Below, piece by piece: positions 7,774 through 17,235 of a stretch of DNA of 64,000 nt. Both the position numbers and the translations under genes were made by a program. Each line of letters opens with the position of its first letter. Within the stretch, counting starts at the first letter, position 1. This DNA is from Thiodiazotropha sp050291245 (lineage in GTDB: Bacteria > Pseudomonadota > Gammaproteobacteria > Chromatiales > Chromatiaceae), in assembly GCA_050291245.1 (NCBI GenBank), contig JBNKJP010000002.1:27468-91467 (forward strand), given 5' to 3'. The notes beneath the pieces were generated by a model. It was given only the letters and a program-made list of their open reading frames with translations, ran no database searches and had not been told where the DNA came from.

Positions 7774-9513
7774 ATGACAGAAACCAATCGGCGGGTCGCT
7801 CTGGTGGCCTTGCATGCCGGTTACAGCCATAGCTCGCTGGCGCTACGTTCCATGGCGGCCTATGCCCGTCGCTGGGGCTGTGAACATGAAATGGCGCTGT
7901 TCGAATCCCTGGTTAATATCCGTCACCAGGTGCTCATTGAATCCCTGGTCGAATTCGCCCCGACTCTGATCGGTTTCTCCACCTACCTATGGAATATCGA
8001 GGCGAGTCTGCATCTGGTCCGGGTTCTTAAACAGTTGTTGCCTGAATGTCGAATCCTGCTGGGGGGTCCCGAGGCCGGACCCCGGGGTGAGGCGCTGCTG
8101 AATCAGGTGGTTGATGTGGACTTTGTAATCGCCGGTGAGGGGGAAGCAGCCCTCACGGATCTGATGGATCGCCTGTTTGGCGATGAAACCGATTGGAGCA
8201 CAGTCTCCGGGTTGCACTACCGTTGCGACAACCGGGTGGTCCGAAATCCGATCCGCGCGGTACCGGTAGAGAAGATACCGACCCTGGCAGAGCAGGGGAG
8301 CACCGATGAGGCTAAGGCCCTGGTCTACTGGGAGACCTCACGGGGTTGTCCCTATCGCTGCAGTTTCTGCAGCAGCGCCACCGAGTCCCTGCGGGTCTTT
8401 CCCATGCAACGGGTTTTGTCCGATCTGGAACGGCTGTGCACGCTACGTAATAAAACAGTCAAACTGCTGGATCGCAGTTTCCATCTGGGGAAACAGCGTA
8501 CTAGTGAACTCTTGCGGTGTTTCGCGGATACCCCTCAGGGGTTGCGATTCCATCTCGAACTCAATCCGGATCGGATCTCCGAAGAGGCCATGACGATCTT
8601 CCGGAACTGTGAGCCGGGCAAGTTTCAGTTCGAAATCGGTTTGCAATCCCTGGATGATCAGGTCTTGATGCGCATTGATCGGCGCATGGATGTGGATAAG
8701 GCACTGGCGAATATCCGGGTGCTCGTGGAACAGCGCCGCCATCCGGTGCATCTCGATCTGATCGTGGGGCTGCCCGGTGAACCTGCGGAGCTGTGTGCCC
8801 GTTCGCTGGATCGGACGTTTCTGCTCTATCCGGATCATTTGCAGTTGGGCACCCTGAAACTGTTGCCTGGAACCCCCCTGGAGCAACAAGCCCGCTCCCT
8901 GGGGTATCGTTGGGATCCTCAGCCTCCTTACGAAGTCCTTTCACACCCTGAACTGGATTTCGCCGAACTGGTGCGCTTCAAACGATATGCGGAGCTGCTG
9001 GAGCGGTTGTATAACAGCGGCTACATGAGAAGTACCCTGGCAGGGCTCGTGAGCCGGGTTTTCGACAGCAGTCTGTGTGCCTGTTTCGACGCGCTACTGA
9101 TTGAAACGGGGCTTGGGCTGGTGCGTGACAACCTGCAACCGGACAGTCTGTTCGAACGCATGAGCGGCTTTCTGCAACCCTTTCTGAAGGAACATCCCGT
9201 GCTGGGCGAGTGGTTGCTTTGGGACTATGCCCAGTTCAGTCTGGTCAACGGCAAGACCCCTGACTGGATCGCCCATCGCCTGCGGGAGACAGGGGGGTAT
9301 GTGGTGCAGGGCAGCCGAAGACGTCTGCCGATCCTGAATCTCAGCGATCAGGCTGTTGTTATGATCAACCGTCAGTCCGGGCGTAATCTCCGTCCAGGCC
9401 GCTATGCGATCTGGCCCAGGCAGCACAAAAAAGGTGTCCCTGTGGAGGTATTGCCAGTCGATGAGGGCTCCGTCCCTGAGAGTGATTCGCCAGTTTCTGA
9501 TCCTGTTCACTAG
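7774..9513 (+). CDS. B12-binding-domain radical SAM protein, DUF4080 type
   Basis: The protein has 579 residues from the ATG at 7774; a TTG 24 bases upstream is less likely. The N-terminal ~125 residues form a cobalamin-binding-like Rossmann domain (LVALHAGYSHSSLALRSM, then LLGGPEAGPRGEALL). The radical SAM domain follows, with C192-x3-C196-x2-C199 in RGCPYRCSFC binding the 4Fe-4S cluster, and with ELNPDRISEEAM and QFEIGLQSLD. The C-terminal ~200 residues match the DUF4080 extension. The reaction is unknown; family members are often assumed to do methylations or rearrangements. It is monocistronic and divergent from the sugar operon, with 130 bases before the GT2 gene. Confidence 0.85.
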   Translation: MTETNRRVALVALHAGYSHSSLALRSMAAYARRWGCEHEMALFESLVNIRHQVLIESLVEFAPTLIGFSTYLWNIEASLHLVRVLKQLLPECRILLGGPEAGPRGEALLNQVVDVDFVIAGEGEAALTDLMDRLFGDETDWSTVSGLHYRCDNRVVRNPIRAVPVEKIPTLAEQGSTDEAKALVYWETSRGCPYRCSFCSSATESLRVFPMQRVLSDLERLCTLRNKTVKLLDRSFHLGKQRTSELLRCFADTPQGLRFHLELNPDRISEEAMTIFRNCEPGKFQFEIGLQSLDDQVLMRIDRRMDVDKALANIRVLVEQRRHPVHLDLIVGLPGEPAELCARSLDRTFLLYPDHLQLGTLKLLPGTPLEQQARSLGYRWDPQPPYEVLSHPELDFAELVRFKRYAELLERLYNSGYMRSTLAGLVSRVFDSSLCACFDALLIETGLGLVRDNLQPDSLFERMSGFLQPFLKEHPVLGEWLLWDYAQFSLVNGKTPDWIAHRLRETGGYVVQGSRRRLPILNLSDQAVVMINRQSGRNLRPGRYAIWPRQHKKGVPVEVLPVDEGSVPESDSPVSDPVH

Positions 9514-9643
9514 TGTGTGCCCCGTCACGGATTCTGTACCATTAAGCGAGTCAGACTGGAACCCGGAAATGTCATGAGCTGGCCATTTTCCGCCGAAAAG
9601 TTGTAAAATCGCCCGTTGCCATTCTCTAAAGACGGAGAAGTCA

Positions 9644-10384
9644 TTGCCCTGCGAATTATCCATTGTGGTTCCCGTACTTAACGAATCGGGAAACATCGAA
9701 CCGTTGCTGTCCGAAATACATGCGGCCTTGTCGACTGCGTCCGATTTCGAGGTAATTTATGTGGATGATGGCAGTCAGGATGATACGCCGGCCGAACTCT
9801 CTCGCGCCGCATCCCGGTACGAAGGCTTGCGCGTACTGACTCATCAGCGTACCTGCGGGCAGAGTCGCGCCCTGTGGAATGGGATCAAGGCGGCCCGTGG
9901 AACCTGGATCGCCACATTGGATGGTGATGGTCAGAACGACCCCGGTGACATCCCAAGACTGTTGGAAATCCTGCGTTCGCAACGTCAGGACGGTTCGCCG
10001 GTGTTACTGGCAGGGTATCGGGTAAAACGCCGGGACACCTGGATCAAACGAATCTCATCCCGGGTGGCCAACGGCATCCGAAGCCGTCTGTTGAGGGACG
10101 ATACCCCCGACACCGGTTGCGGACTCAAGCTCATCGCCCGGGAGGATTTTCTCGAGTTGCCTTTTTTCGATCACATGCACCGGTTTCTGCCTGCTTTGGT
10201 GCTGCGTAACGGCGGGCGAGTCATTTCGCAGCAGGTCAATCACCGTGAACGCACCCGGGGCAGTTCGAAATACGGTACCCTTGATCGGCTCGTCGTGGGC
10301 GTGTCGGATTTGATGGGGGTCATGTGGCTTCAGCGGCGTGGCTCCCATACCCCCTATACAGAGACCCAACATGGCAGTGAGTGA
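9644..10384 (+). CDS. Family 2 glycosyltransferase, dolichol/undecaprenyl-phosphate mannose synthase-like
   Basis: The 246-residue protein starts at a TTG (9644) with GGAG 7 bases upstream; no ATG lies near the conserved N-terminus. LSIVVPVLNESGNIEPLL, VDDGSQDDTP, and ATLDGDGQNDPGDIP are the nucleotide-sugar and metal motifs of DPM1-like GT2 enzymes. TGCGLKLIARE and the RGSSKYG motif come later. There are no C-terminal membrane helices, unlike ArnC. It would charge a polyprenyl phosphate with a sugar for a membrane GT such as the GT39 protein at 17394. The 3' end overlaps the LAB_N gene by 14 bases. A decayed copy of its 3' end lies at 17131. Confidence 0.88.
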   Translation: MPCELSIVVPVLNESGNIEPLLSEIHAALSTASDFEVIYVDDGSQDDTPAELSRAASRYEGLRVLTHQRTCGQSRALWNGIKAARGTWIATLDGDGQNDPGDIPRLLEILRSQRQDGSPVLLAGYRVKRRDTWIKRISSRVANGIRSRLLRDDTPDTGCGLKLIAREDFLELPFFDHMHRFLPALVLRNGGRVISQQVNHRERTRGSSKYGTLDRLVVGVSDLMGVMWLQRRGSHTPYTETQHGSE

Positions 10385-11021
10385 GATTTTGTGGCTGGGG
10401 ACCGGTTTCCTGGCGCAAGGATGTTTTGCCGCCCGTTTTCTCATCCAGTGGATCATGAGCGAGCGGGCCAGACGCAGTCTGATGCCGGTGCATTTCTGGT
10501 ACTTCAGTCTGGTCGGCTCGATACTGCTGCTGAGCTACGCGACTCACCGCCGCGATCCGGTCATCGCACTGGGCCAGATGATCGGCCTGCTGATCTACTT
10601 GCGCAATCTGAAATATATCCATCCGGAGTGGATGGCACGGGTTCGTCACACCTGGTTCTGGTTGTGGGTGAGTGCTGTTGGCGCCGCGGTGAGTATCGGC
10701 TATCTGTTCGGGGGGGGCGCTCAGGCACCGGTGGTCAAAATCCATGACTTCTGGACCACCTTCGGTTTCTTCGGGCAGATGTTGTTCACCAGCCGGTTCC
10801 TGGCCCAGTGGTGGTATACCGAACGTCACAAGCAAAGTGTGATGCCGCGTAGTTTCTGGTACCTGAGTCTGGTGGGCAGTCTGATGTTACTGATCTACGC
10901 GACCGCGATGCTGGATCCGGTGATCATGCTGGGCCAAAGCCTGGGCTTTATCATCTACACGCGCAATCTGATTCTGCTCTCCCGGACGAGCAAGTACCAG
11001 ACCGGGCTGTCCCATTCATGA
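10371..11021 (+). CDS. Tandem lipid-A-disaccharide synthase N-terminal-like (LAB_N) membrane protein
   Basis: The protein has 216 residues from the ATG at 10371. It contains two copies of the small LAB_N domain, roughly 2-75 and 127-207. Both have a Q/R-rich turn (FLIQWIMSER; FLAQWWYTER), an SLMPVHFWYFSLVGS or SVMPRSFWYLSLVGS helix, and a GQ-x-x-G-x-x-IY helix ending in RNL. The first domain begins with WLGTGFLAQG. Family members sit with GT2 and ArnT-like enzymes and are thought to move or modify lipid-linked sugars, but no activity is established. The stop overlaps an ATG in ATGA, exactly the junction that precedes the GT39 gene at 17394, so this gene was once directly upstream of GT39. Confidence 0.85.
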   Translation: MAVSEILWLGTGFLAQGCFAARFLIQWIMSERARRSLMPVHFWYFSLVGSILLLSYATHRRDPVIALGQMIGLLIYLRNLKYIHPEWMARVRHTWFWLWVSAVGAAVSIGYLFGGGAQAPVVKIHDFWTTFGFFGQMLFTSRFLAQWWYTERHKQSVMPRSFWYLSLVGSLMLLIYATAMLDPVIMLGQSLGFIIYTRNLILLSRTSKYQTGLSHS

Positions 11022-11159
11022 TGCCTGTTTAGTCTCGTGTAGCTACGAATACAGCATGCTGTTCACAGCACGCAAACAGGCGACGATCCAGCGTATATAA
11101 TAAAAAAACCATAGAGTATCACTATCTGGGATCGAACAGCGCAACGGTGAGCCTGGATC

Positions 11160-12314
11160 ATGAGTGAGACCAAACATGAATCGGGAAATATCGTTATTGT
11201 GGACGATAATCCCAATAATCTCCGTGTGTTGGGGGAGATGTTGCAGTCGGCTGGGTATAAAGTCCGCCCTGCGCTGAGTGGTGCTCTCGCGCTGCACTCG
11301 ATCGAGAGCTTCCCCCCCGATCTTGTACTTTTGGATATCCGTATGCCAGGGATGAATGGCTACGATGTATGCAGTCGTCTCAAGGAGAGTGAAAATCTTC
11401 GGGATATTCCCGTCATTTTCATCAGCGCTCTGCACGAAACAGAAGGCAAACAGGCGGCCTTCCAGGCCGGTGGCGTCGATTACATCAGTAAACCTTTCCA
11501 GATCGAAGAGGTGCTGGCCCGTGTGCAGGCGCATCTTGGATTCTACCGTATGCAGCGAAATATGGAGCGCATCGTCGCCGAGCGGACGGAGAATCTGCAC
11601 AAGAGCTATGATGAGTCAAGACGCAGCCAGCAGCAGTACTGCTCCGTACTGGAACAGACGGTTCAGGCCATCGTCCTGACGGTCGAGAAACGCGATCCCT
11701 GTACGGCGGGTCATCAGCGACGCGTGGCAGAACTCGCCAGCGCCATTGCCAGCCGACTCGGGCTGGCTCGGGAGCGCAGGGAGGGACTGCGTTTCGGAGC
11801 CATGCTCCACGACATCGGTAAGATCAACCTGCCTACGGAGATTCTTTGCCGGCCAGGAAGGCTAACTCCGACTGAACTCTCCTTGGTCAAGACCCATTCC
11901 GAGGAAGGCAGCGAAATCGTGTGTGATGTGGCGTTTCCCTGGCCCATTGCACAGCTTATCCTGCAGCACCACGAACGCCTTGACGGCAGCGGCTATCCCC
12001 TTGGCCTCAAGGGTGACGAGATCATCGAGGAGGCCCGTATTCTTGCCGTTGCCGACGTTGTGGAGGCGATGACGAGCCACCGTTCCTACCGCCCCGCTCT
12101 GGGTTTGGCTGCAGCGTTGGACGAGGTGAAGAGTGGCAGTGGCACGCGTTATGACGCAGCGGCTGTCAATGCGGTGGTGAGTCTGGTGGAAGAGGGCCTG
12201 GTCAGCCAGGCCGAACGGGGGGGGATCCGAGTCAACTACGACACGGATTCTGCCGTCCGTGCCAAAGCTGCGAGGGTGGATGCAAACCAGGCACACCGGG
12301 TAGCGACCTCATGA
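11160..12314 (+). CDS. Response regulator with HD-GYP domain (putative cyclic-di-GMP phosphodiesterase)
   Basis: The 384-residue protein has an N-terminal receiver domain (acidic pair D15-D16, phosphoacceptor D59 in LLDIRMPG, K110 in ISKPF). A coiled-coil linker spans ~120-160. The HD-GYP domain has HD at 216-217 in MLHDIGK, then KTHSEEG, and the HHERLDGSGYP motif at 269-279. These residues are those needed for metal binding and cleavage of cyclic di-GMP, so activity is likely. The C-terminal 50 residues are divergent and charged. It lies just ahead of a periplasmic binding protein and a large hybrid kinase that probably phosphorylates it. It is the first gene of the block that splits the GT2/LAB_N/GT39 operon. 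Confidence 0.92.
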   Translation: MSETKHESGNIVIVDDNPNNLRVLGEMLQSAGYKVRPALSGALALHSIESFPPDLVLLDIRMPGMNGYDVCSRLKESENLRDIPVIFISALHETEGKQAAFQAGGVDYISKPFQIEEVLARVQAHLGFYRMQRNMERIVAERTENLHKSYDESRRSQQQYCSVLEQTVQAIVLTVEKRDPCTAGHQRRVAELASAIASRLGLARERREGLRFGAMLHDIGKINLPTEILCRPGRLTPTELSLVKTHSEEGSEIVCDVAFPWPIAQLILQHHERLDGSGYPLGLKGDEIIEEARILAVADVVEAMTSHRSYRPALGLAAALDEVKSGSGTRYDAAAVNAVVSLVEEGLVSQAERGGIRVNYDTDSAVRAKAARVDANQAHRVATS

Positions 12315-12421
12315 GCGGGATCTTTGTTTTCCAAGGCCCTTACCAAAGGCTGAACGACTTCGTCCCGGGTAGACTATCGACGTAGCGTACACTAGAGGTG
12401 GAATGCTGGAGGGAGAGGACA

Positions 12422-13336
12422 ATGCAAAAGTTTCTCCAAAGGTTTCTATTGGCGTTCACGATGCTGTTGTCGGCAACCTGGGTTTACGCAGAATCCACGT
12501 TGGTTTTCAAGGGCTGTTCCATCATCCGCCGCGCTTTCATGAGTGAGGCGGCCGCAGCCTACGAGCAGGCAACGGGGCGCCACATCGACGTTATGGGTGG
12601 TGGCGCCACTTTGGGTATCCGCGCCACGGCGGCCGGAGACTCCGATATCGGCGGCAGCTGCCGTCCGGCACTGCCGGAGCGGTTCCCGGCGGAACGAGGG
12701 GTCCGGCTCACCCGCATCGGGTGGGATGCCCTGGCGTTTATCACCCACCCCACCAATCCGGTCGATACCATTACCCTGGCACAGGCCAAGGCCGTGCTGC
12801 AGGGCCGGATCGATAACTGGAAGGTGTTGGGCGGACCGGATCGGCCGCTCATCGCGGTCTTCCGCAGCCAGGTTCCCGAGAGCGGCGGCAAGTATTCCGG
12901 GGTCGGTCACATGGCGCGAGTGATGTTGTTCGACGATCCTGAGTACAATTTCACCGAAAAAGCACTCTTCTTCGGTCACTCCGCCGAAGTGGAGGAAGCG
13001 ATCGAAAATATTCCCTATGCCTTCGGCATAACAGGGGTCTCGTCAGCGCTCAAGCGGGATGTAAAAATCCTGCGTTTGAACGGTGTTGAGCCCTCTCGGG
13101 ATGAGATCATAAAGGCACACTATCCGTTATTTCGTCCACTCTACCTCGCTACGCGGGGCGTCCCTCAGGGTGAAGTCGCTCACTTCATCGACTGGCTGAT
13201 CGGGGAAGCGGGTCAACAGGTAGTGGCGCAACAGGGGACCGTGACCTTACAGGAGGGACGCGCGCTGGAGACGCTGTTCCGCTACATGCCGGCTTCCGAT
13301 CTGCTCACGAATCCTCCAGGGACTCAGGCCCGGTGA
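12422..13336 (+). CDS. Periplasmic phosphate-binding-like (PBP2) protein
   Basis: The protein has 304 residues from the ATG at 12422, with GGAGGGAGAGG just upstream. Residues 1-24 are a Sec signal peptide ending in WVYAES. The mature part follows the PstS-like fold: VFKGCSIIRRAFMSEAAAAYE, then the binding loop VMGGGATLGIRATAAGDSDIGGSCRP, then LAFITHPTNPV and a GRIDNWKVLGGPDRPL hinge. The canonical phosphate loop SGTR is replaced by VPESGGKYSG, so the ligand may not be phosphate. There are no ABC transporter genes nearby; instead the stop overlaps the GTG of a hybrid kinase by 4 bases. A role as the periplasmic sensor partner of that kinase is inferred from this coupling. Confidence 0.8.
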   Translation: MQKFLQRFLLAFTMLLSATWVYAESTLVFKGCSIIRRAFMSEAAAAYEQATGRHIDVMGGGATLGIRATAAGDSDIGGSCRPALPERFPAERGVRLTRIGWDALAFITHPTNPVDTITLAQAKAVLQGRIDNWKVLGGPDRPLIAVFRSQVPESGGKYSGVGHMARVMLFDDPEYNFTEKALFFGHSAEVEEAIENIPYAFGITGVSSALKRDVKILRLNGVEPSRDEIIKAHYPLFRPLYLATRGVPQGEVAHFIDWLIGEAGQQVVAQQGTVTLQEGRALETLFRYMPASDLLTNPPGTQAR

Positions 13337-16300
13337 ATATACGCCGTCTGTTCCTGCTGCATGTGCTGACGCCGTTCATAATCCTGGTTGTGTTGGGGGG
13401 TGGAATCCTGTTCCGCTACTCCCTTTACGCCGTGGAAAGGGACGAGGGGGAGCGGCTGCTGGCACACAGCGTGGCGATCACGGTGAAGGTGCGGCAGAAG
13501 TTCCGTGAACTGGAGGGAACACTCGGCGCCTTGCGTTCCAGCTCGGCGATGCGTCAGTACTTTATGTATCGGCAGGTGGGACTGGTCGATTATGCGGAGG
13601 ATGCCCGCTCCAAGGTGGAGCGGGAGTTGTACGATTATGCCCGAGAAATCGAGATGTTCGACGCCATACAATTGATTGGTGCGGACGGACACTCGGTCGT
13701 GGATATCGAGGAAGGGAAAATCGCCTATCGCCACCAGAACCTGTCCGGTATGCCGTGGTATAGCGCGACAACGGAACTCGGCGCTGATGGGAAATATGTT
13801 TCCAATCCCTATCTCTGCAGGGCCCACGGAAAGGCGTCAGTGCGCATCGTGCGTCCGGTACTGGATCCGGCGCAACGGCCGGTCGGCTTCATCCATCTCC
13901 GTGTTCACCTTGCGGATCTGTTCAACGAAGCGATTGCAGGGGAGCCCGCGGATAGACTCTATTTACTCGACGATGAGGGCAGGTTGGTGGCCGGTGGCCA
14001 GGGGGTTGCTTCCGGCCGGGATCTGTCGGCGCAGGAAACCACCAGAGAGGTGCTGGCGGGCGGGACAGGGCACCGGGTCGAGCCGCACCCGGTCAGCGGT
14101 AAGGAGATGGTCAAGGCTTACCGACCTTTGGGCATCGCGGGTCTCCATCTGGTCGAGATGCGCCCCCTGGGCGAGGTTCAGACCACCGTCGGTCGATTCA
14201 GCACCTTTTCCCTGCTGTTGCTGACACTTTCGGCACTGGTCGTCGTGGTGGCGATCAGCTTCGCCACCACCCGGGTGACCCGCCCCATCCGGCAACTGGG
14301 TCGATCCATCGCCAGCGTGCGCCGGGGCCGGTTGGAGCAGCCGATTCCCCAGGAGGTGTTGGCGTTGGACAATGAGGTCGGTGCGCTGGCGCGGAGTTTC
14401 AACGATATGTCGCGTCTCTCAGAGAGCCGTTTCACGGCGTTGCAGCGCAGTGAACAGCGTTTCCGAGATTTGGTGGAGAGCACCAGCGATTGGATCTGGG
14501 AGGTGGATACCGCCGGTGTCTACACCTATGCCAGTTCCCGGGTCGAGGCATTGCTGGGCTATCGGCCCGATGAGGTGGTCGGCAGGACGCTGTTCGATTT
14601 TATGCCGTCGGCGGAGGCGGAAGGTCAGGGGGAACAGTTCGCCCGTCTCGCGGCAGATCAGCGGCCTATTGTAGCTCAGGTAAATACCTGCCTGCACCGG
14701 GATGGTCGCCGGCTGGTGGTGGAAACCAGTGGTGTCCCCTTTTTCGACGAGAACGGCAAGCTCCTGGGCTATCGTGGCGTCGATTGCGATATCACAGAGC
14801 GTGCTCAAGTGGAGCAGGCATTGGAACAGGCGGCCAGGGAGTGGACCCTGGCCATGGACGCTTTCGATGATGCCATTTATCTGCTTGACGCGGACCGGCG
14901 TCTGGTGCGGGCCAACCAGGCTTTCTACGGATTTTTTCATTTAACGTCTGATCGGGCAGTGGGCAAGCATATCGTGGAGCTGATCCATCCCCAGGGAGAG
15001 TCGGTTCTCTGTCCGGTCTGCCGGGCCCAGGAGGAGCAACGGGACGCCATTCTCACTCTGGAGGCTGATCACCCGATCAATCCGACAGGGATCCCTATCG
15101 AGGTTCGGGTGAAGATAGTGCGCAACGATTTGGGCGAGTCAGCCGGTTTTCTGGTGAGTCTTCACGACCTGAGTCATACGCGCGAACGGGATGCGGAACT
15201 GCGGCAGGTTCATGAGCGCCTGAAGCTGACCCAGTTTGGCATCGACCATGTCTCGGACGCGATCTACCTGATCGACACCAACGCCCGCTTTCGCTATGTG
15301 AATGACGAAGCTTGCCGTCGCCACGGCCTGAAGCGGGAGGAACTGCTCGAGCGGGGAGTGGCCGACGTGGACCCCCATTTTCCCCTGCAGCGCTGGCCCG
15401 AACATTTCACCCAACTGAGGCAACGAGGGACCCTGATTTTCGAGAGCCATCACCGGCATGGGGACGGTACGCTTTTTCCGGTGGAGATTGCCGCGAACTA
15501 CATCCGCTACGCGGACGATGAATACAATTTTGCCTTCGCCCGCGATATCACCGAGCGCAAGCAGATCGAGGCGGAGTTGCAGCGGTCTCACGAAAACCTG
15601 GAGGAGCAGGTCGAGTTACGCACCGCCGAGCTGAAGCAGGCCAAGGAAGCAGCCGAAAGCGCCAATCAGGCCAAGAGTGTGTTTCTGGCCAACATGTCGC
15701 ACGAGTTGAGGACTCCGTTAAACGCCATTCTCGGTTTTGCACAGCTCATGTCCCGCGACGAACGCATCCCTGAAGACGAACGCAAGAATCTTGAGACCAT
15801 CAACCGAAGTGGAAACCACCTGCTTACACTCATTAATGACGTATTGGAGATTTCCAAGATCGAGGCTGGGCGGCTCACTCTCAACGTCATACCCACCAAC
15901 CTGCACGAGTTGCTCGAAAGCCTCATCGAGGTGATGAAGGTACGAGCCGGACAGAAGGGGCTGGACCTGCTTCTGGAGCGGGCAGACAATCTGCCCCACT
16001 ATATAAAAACCGATCGTACCAAGCTGCGGCAGGTGCTGCTGAATCTGCTCTCCAATGCGGTGAAATATACGCGGAAGGGGAGTGTCATGCTCAGCGCGGC
16101 TGTCGAAGGGTCGGCCGAACAACTAGGGTTGCGGTTCGAGGTTGCTGACACCGGTATCGGCATTGAGCCGCAGGAGTTGGAACGTATCTTCCGTGCCTTC
16201 TACCAGGCCAATCCCGCTGTCCTCACCGAGAGCGGTGGCACCGGCCTCGGACTGACCATCAGCCTCGAGTACACCCGCCTGCTGGGCGGTGACCTGACGG

Positions 16301-17034
16301 CTCAGAGTAGCCCGGGACAGGGTTCGATCTTCCGTCTGCGCCTGCCCGTGGAGTCTGTGCAAGCCGTGGAGCAGGAGGCGTCGGGTCCGGGTCGTGTTGT
16401 CGGTTTGGCATCGGGGCAACCCGACTATCGCATCCTGGTGGTAGAAGACAGTCCCGACAATCAGCGACTCATCGCCGCCTTGCTGGAACAAGCCGGCTTT
16501 AATGTACGTACGGCCGACAACGGCCAGAAGGCGATCGAGACGTTCGAGGGTTGGCACCCTCATTTTATTTGGATGGACATGCGTATGCCGGTGATGGACG
16601 GTTATGAGGCCAGTCGCAGGATCAAGGAGATGTCAGGGGATGGACAGGTCCGTATTGCAGCCCTGACCGCCAGCGCCTTCGAGGAAGACCGTGAGGCCGT
16701 GATGGCGGCGGGTTGTGACGCCTTTGTCCGCAAGCCGCTCAAGGAGAACGAGTTGTTCAAAGTTATGGGCGATCTGCTGGGGGTGCGATATGTATATGAA
16801 GAGGAGCCTGAGCCTGGGGTGCCCGTGAGCAGGCTGGAACTGGACGAATTACCCGCAGAACTGGTCTCGGGGCTCAATGAGGCTGCGCTGGCTTTGGATA
16901 TGGAAAAGCTTTACAAAGTCATTGAACGCATTCAAGCCCTCTCGCCACAGCAAGCCAATGCCCTGCGCGCTGCGGCCGATGACTACCGATTCGATGAGAT
17001 TCTCAAGGCGCTGCATAAAGAGGTGAAACCCTAA
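13333..17034 (+). CDS. Hybrid sensor histidine kinase (Cache-HAMP-PAS x3-HisKA-HATPase-REC)
   Basis: The 1233-residue protein has a GTG start coupled to the binding-protein gene. A first membrane helix lies at ~8-28 and a periplasmic dCache-like domain at ~40-285 (VELYDYAREIEMFDAIQLIGADG, then NPYLCRAHGKASVRIVRPVL region). The second helix is at ~288-312, followed by HAMP to ~365. Three PAS domains follow at ~375-500, 505-620 and 630-750. HisKA has H790 in MSHELRTPLNAILGF. The ATPase has NLLSNAVKY, DTGIGI and GGTGLGL. The receiver has D1082 in MDMRMPVMDG. A helical C-terminus of ~65 residues resembles that of the kinase at 46107. The likely output is the HD-GYP regulator two genes upstream. 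Confidence 0.93.
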   Translation: MNIRRLFLLHVLTPFIILVVLGGGILFRYSLYAVERDEGERLLAHSVAITVKVRQKFRELEGTLGALRSSSAMRQYFMYRQVGLVDYAEDARSKVERELYDYAREIEMFDAIQLIGADGHSVVDIEEGKIAYRHQNLSGMPWYSATTELGADGKYVSNPYLCRAHGKASVRIVRPVLDPAQRPVGFIHLRVHLADLFNEAIAGEPADRLYLLDDEGRLVAGGQGVASGRDLSAQETTREVLAGGTGHRVEPHPVSGKEMVKAYRPLGIAGLHLVEMRPLGEVQTTVGRFSTFSLLLLTLSALVVVVAISFATTRVTRPIRQLGRSIASVRRGRLEQPIPQEVLALDNEVGALARSFNDMSRLSESRFTALQRSEQRFRDLVESTSDWIWEVDTAGVYTYASSRVEALLGYRPDEVVGRTLFDFMPSAEAEGQGEQFARLAADQRPIVAQVNTCLHRDGRRLVVETSGVPFFDENGKLLGYRGVDCDITERAQVEQALEQAAREWTLAMDAFDDAIYLLDADRRLVRANQAFYGFFHLTSDRAVGKHIVELIHPQGESVLCPVCRAQEEQRDAILTLEADHPINPTGIPIEVRVKIVRNDLGESAGFLVSLHDLSHTRERDAELRQVHERLKLTQFGIDHVSDAIYLIDTNARFRYVNDEACRRHGLKREELLERGVADVDPHFPLQRWPEHFTQLRQRGTLIFESHHRHGDGTLFPVEIAANYIRYADDEYNFAFARDITERKQIEAELQRSHENLEEQVELRTAELKQAKEAAESANQAKSVFLANMSHELRTPLNAILGFAQLMSRDERIPEDERKNLETINRSGNHLLTLINDVLEISKIEAGRLTLNVIPTNLHELLESLIEVMKVRAGQKGLDLLLERADNLPHYIKTDRTKLRQVLLNLLSNAVKYTRKGSVMLSAAVEGSAEQLGLRFEVADTGIGIEPQELERIFRAFYQANPAVLTESGGTGLGLTISLEYTRLLGGDLTAQSSPGQGSIFRLRLPVESVQAVEQEASGPGRVVGLASGQPDYRILVVEDSPDNQRLIAALLEQAGFNVRTADNGQKAIETFEGWHPHFIWMDMRMPVMDGYEASRRIKEMSGDGQVRIAALTASAFEEDREAVMAAGCDAFVRKPLKENELFKVMGDLLGVRYVYEEEPEPGVPVSRLELDELPAELVSGLNEAALALDMEKLYKVIERIQALSPQQANALRAAADDYRFDEILKALHKEVKP

Positions 17035-17235
17035 CCCGAATATTTCATCCGTAAACATGCTGAAACGGGGAGCGTTCTACATGTTTCTGAATTGAACTGC
17101 GGGGGTGTTGCGGGTATTCTCCGTATACCTCGAAATACGGCACCCTCGATCGGCTCGTCGTGAGCGTGTCGGACTTGATGGGGGCCATGTGACATCAGCG
17201 GTATCGATCGCATACCTCATACTCAGAGACCCAAC
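17035..17235 (+). pseudogene. Decayed duplicate of the GT2 3' end (from 17131)
   Basis: From 17131 the sequence matches 10266 onward with scattered substitutions. In the GT2 frame it reads SKYGTLDRLVV-SVSDLMGAM and then hits TGA, where the complete gene continues with a Trp codon. No start codon with the conserved N-terminal region exists, so this is a gene fragment. Bases 17035-17130 between the kinase stop and the start of the duplication hold nothing I recognise. Confidence 0.8.
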
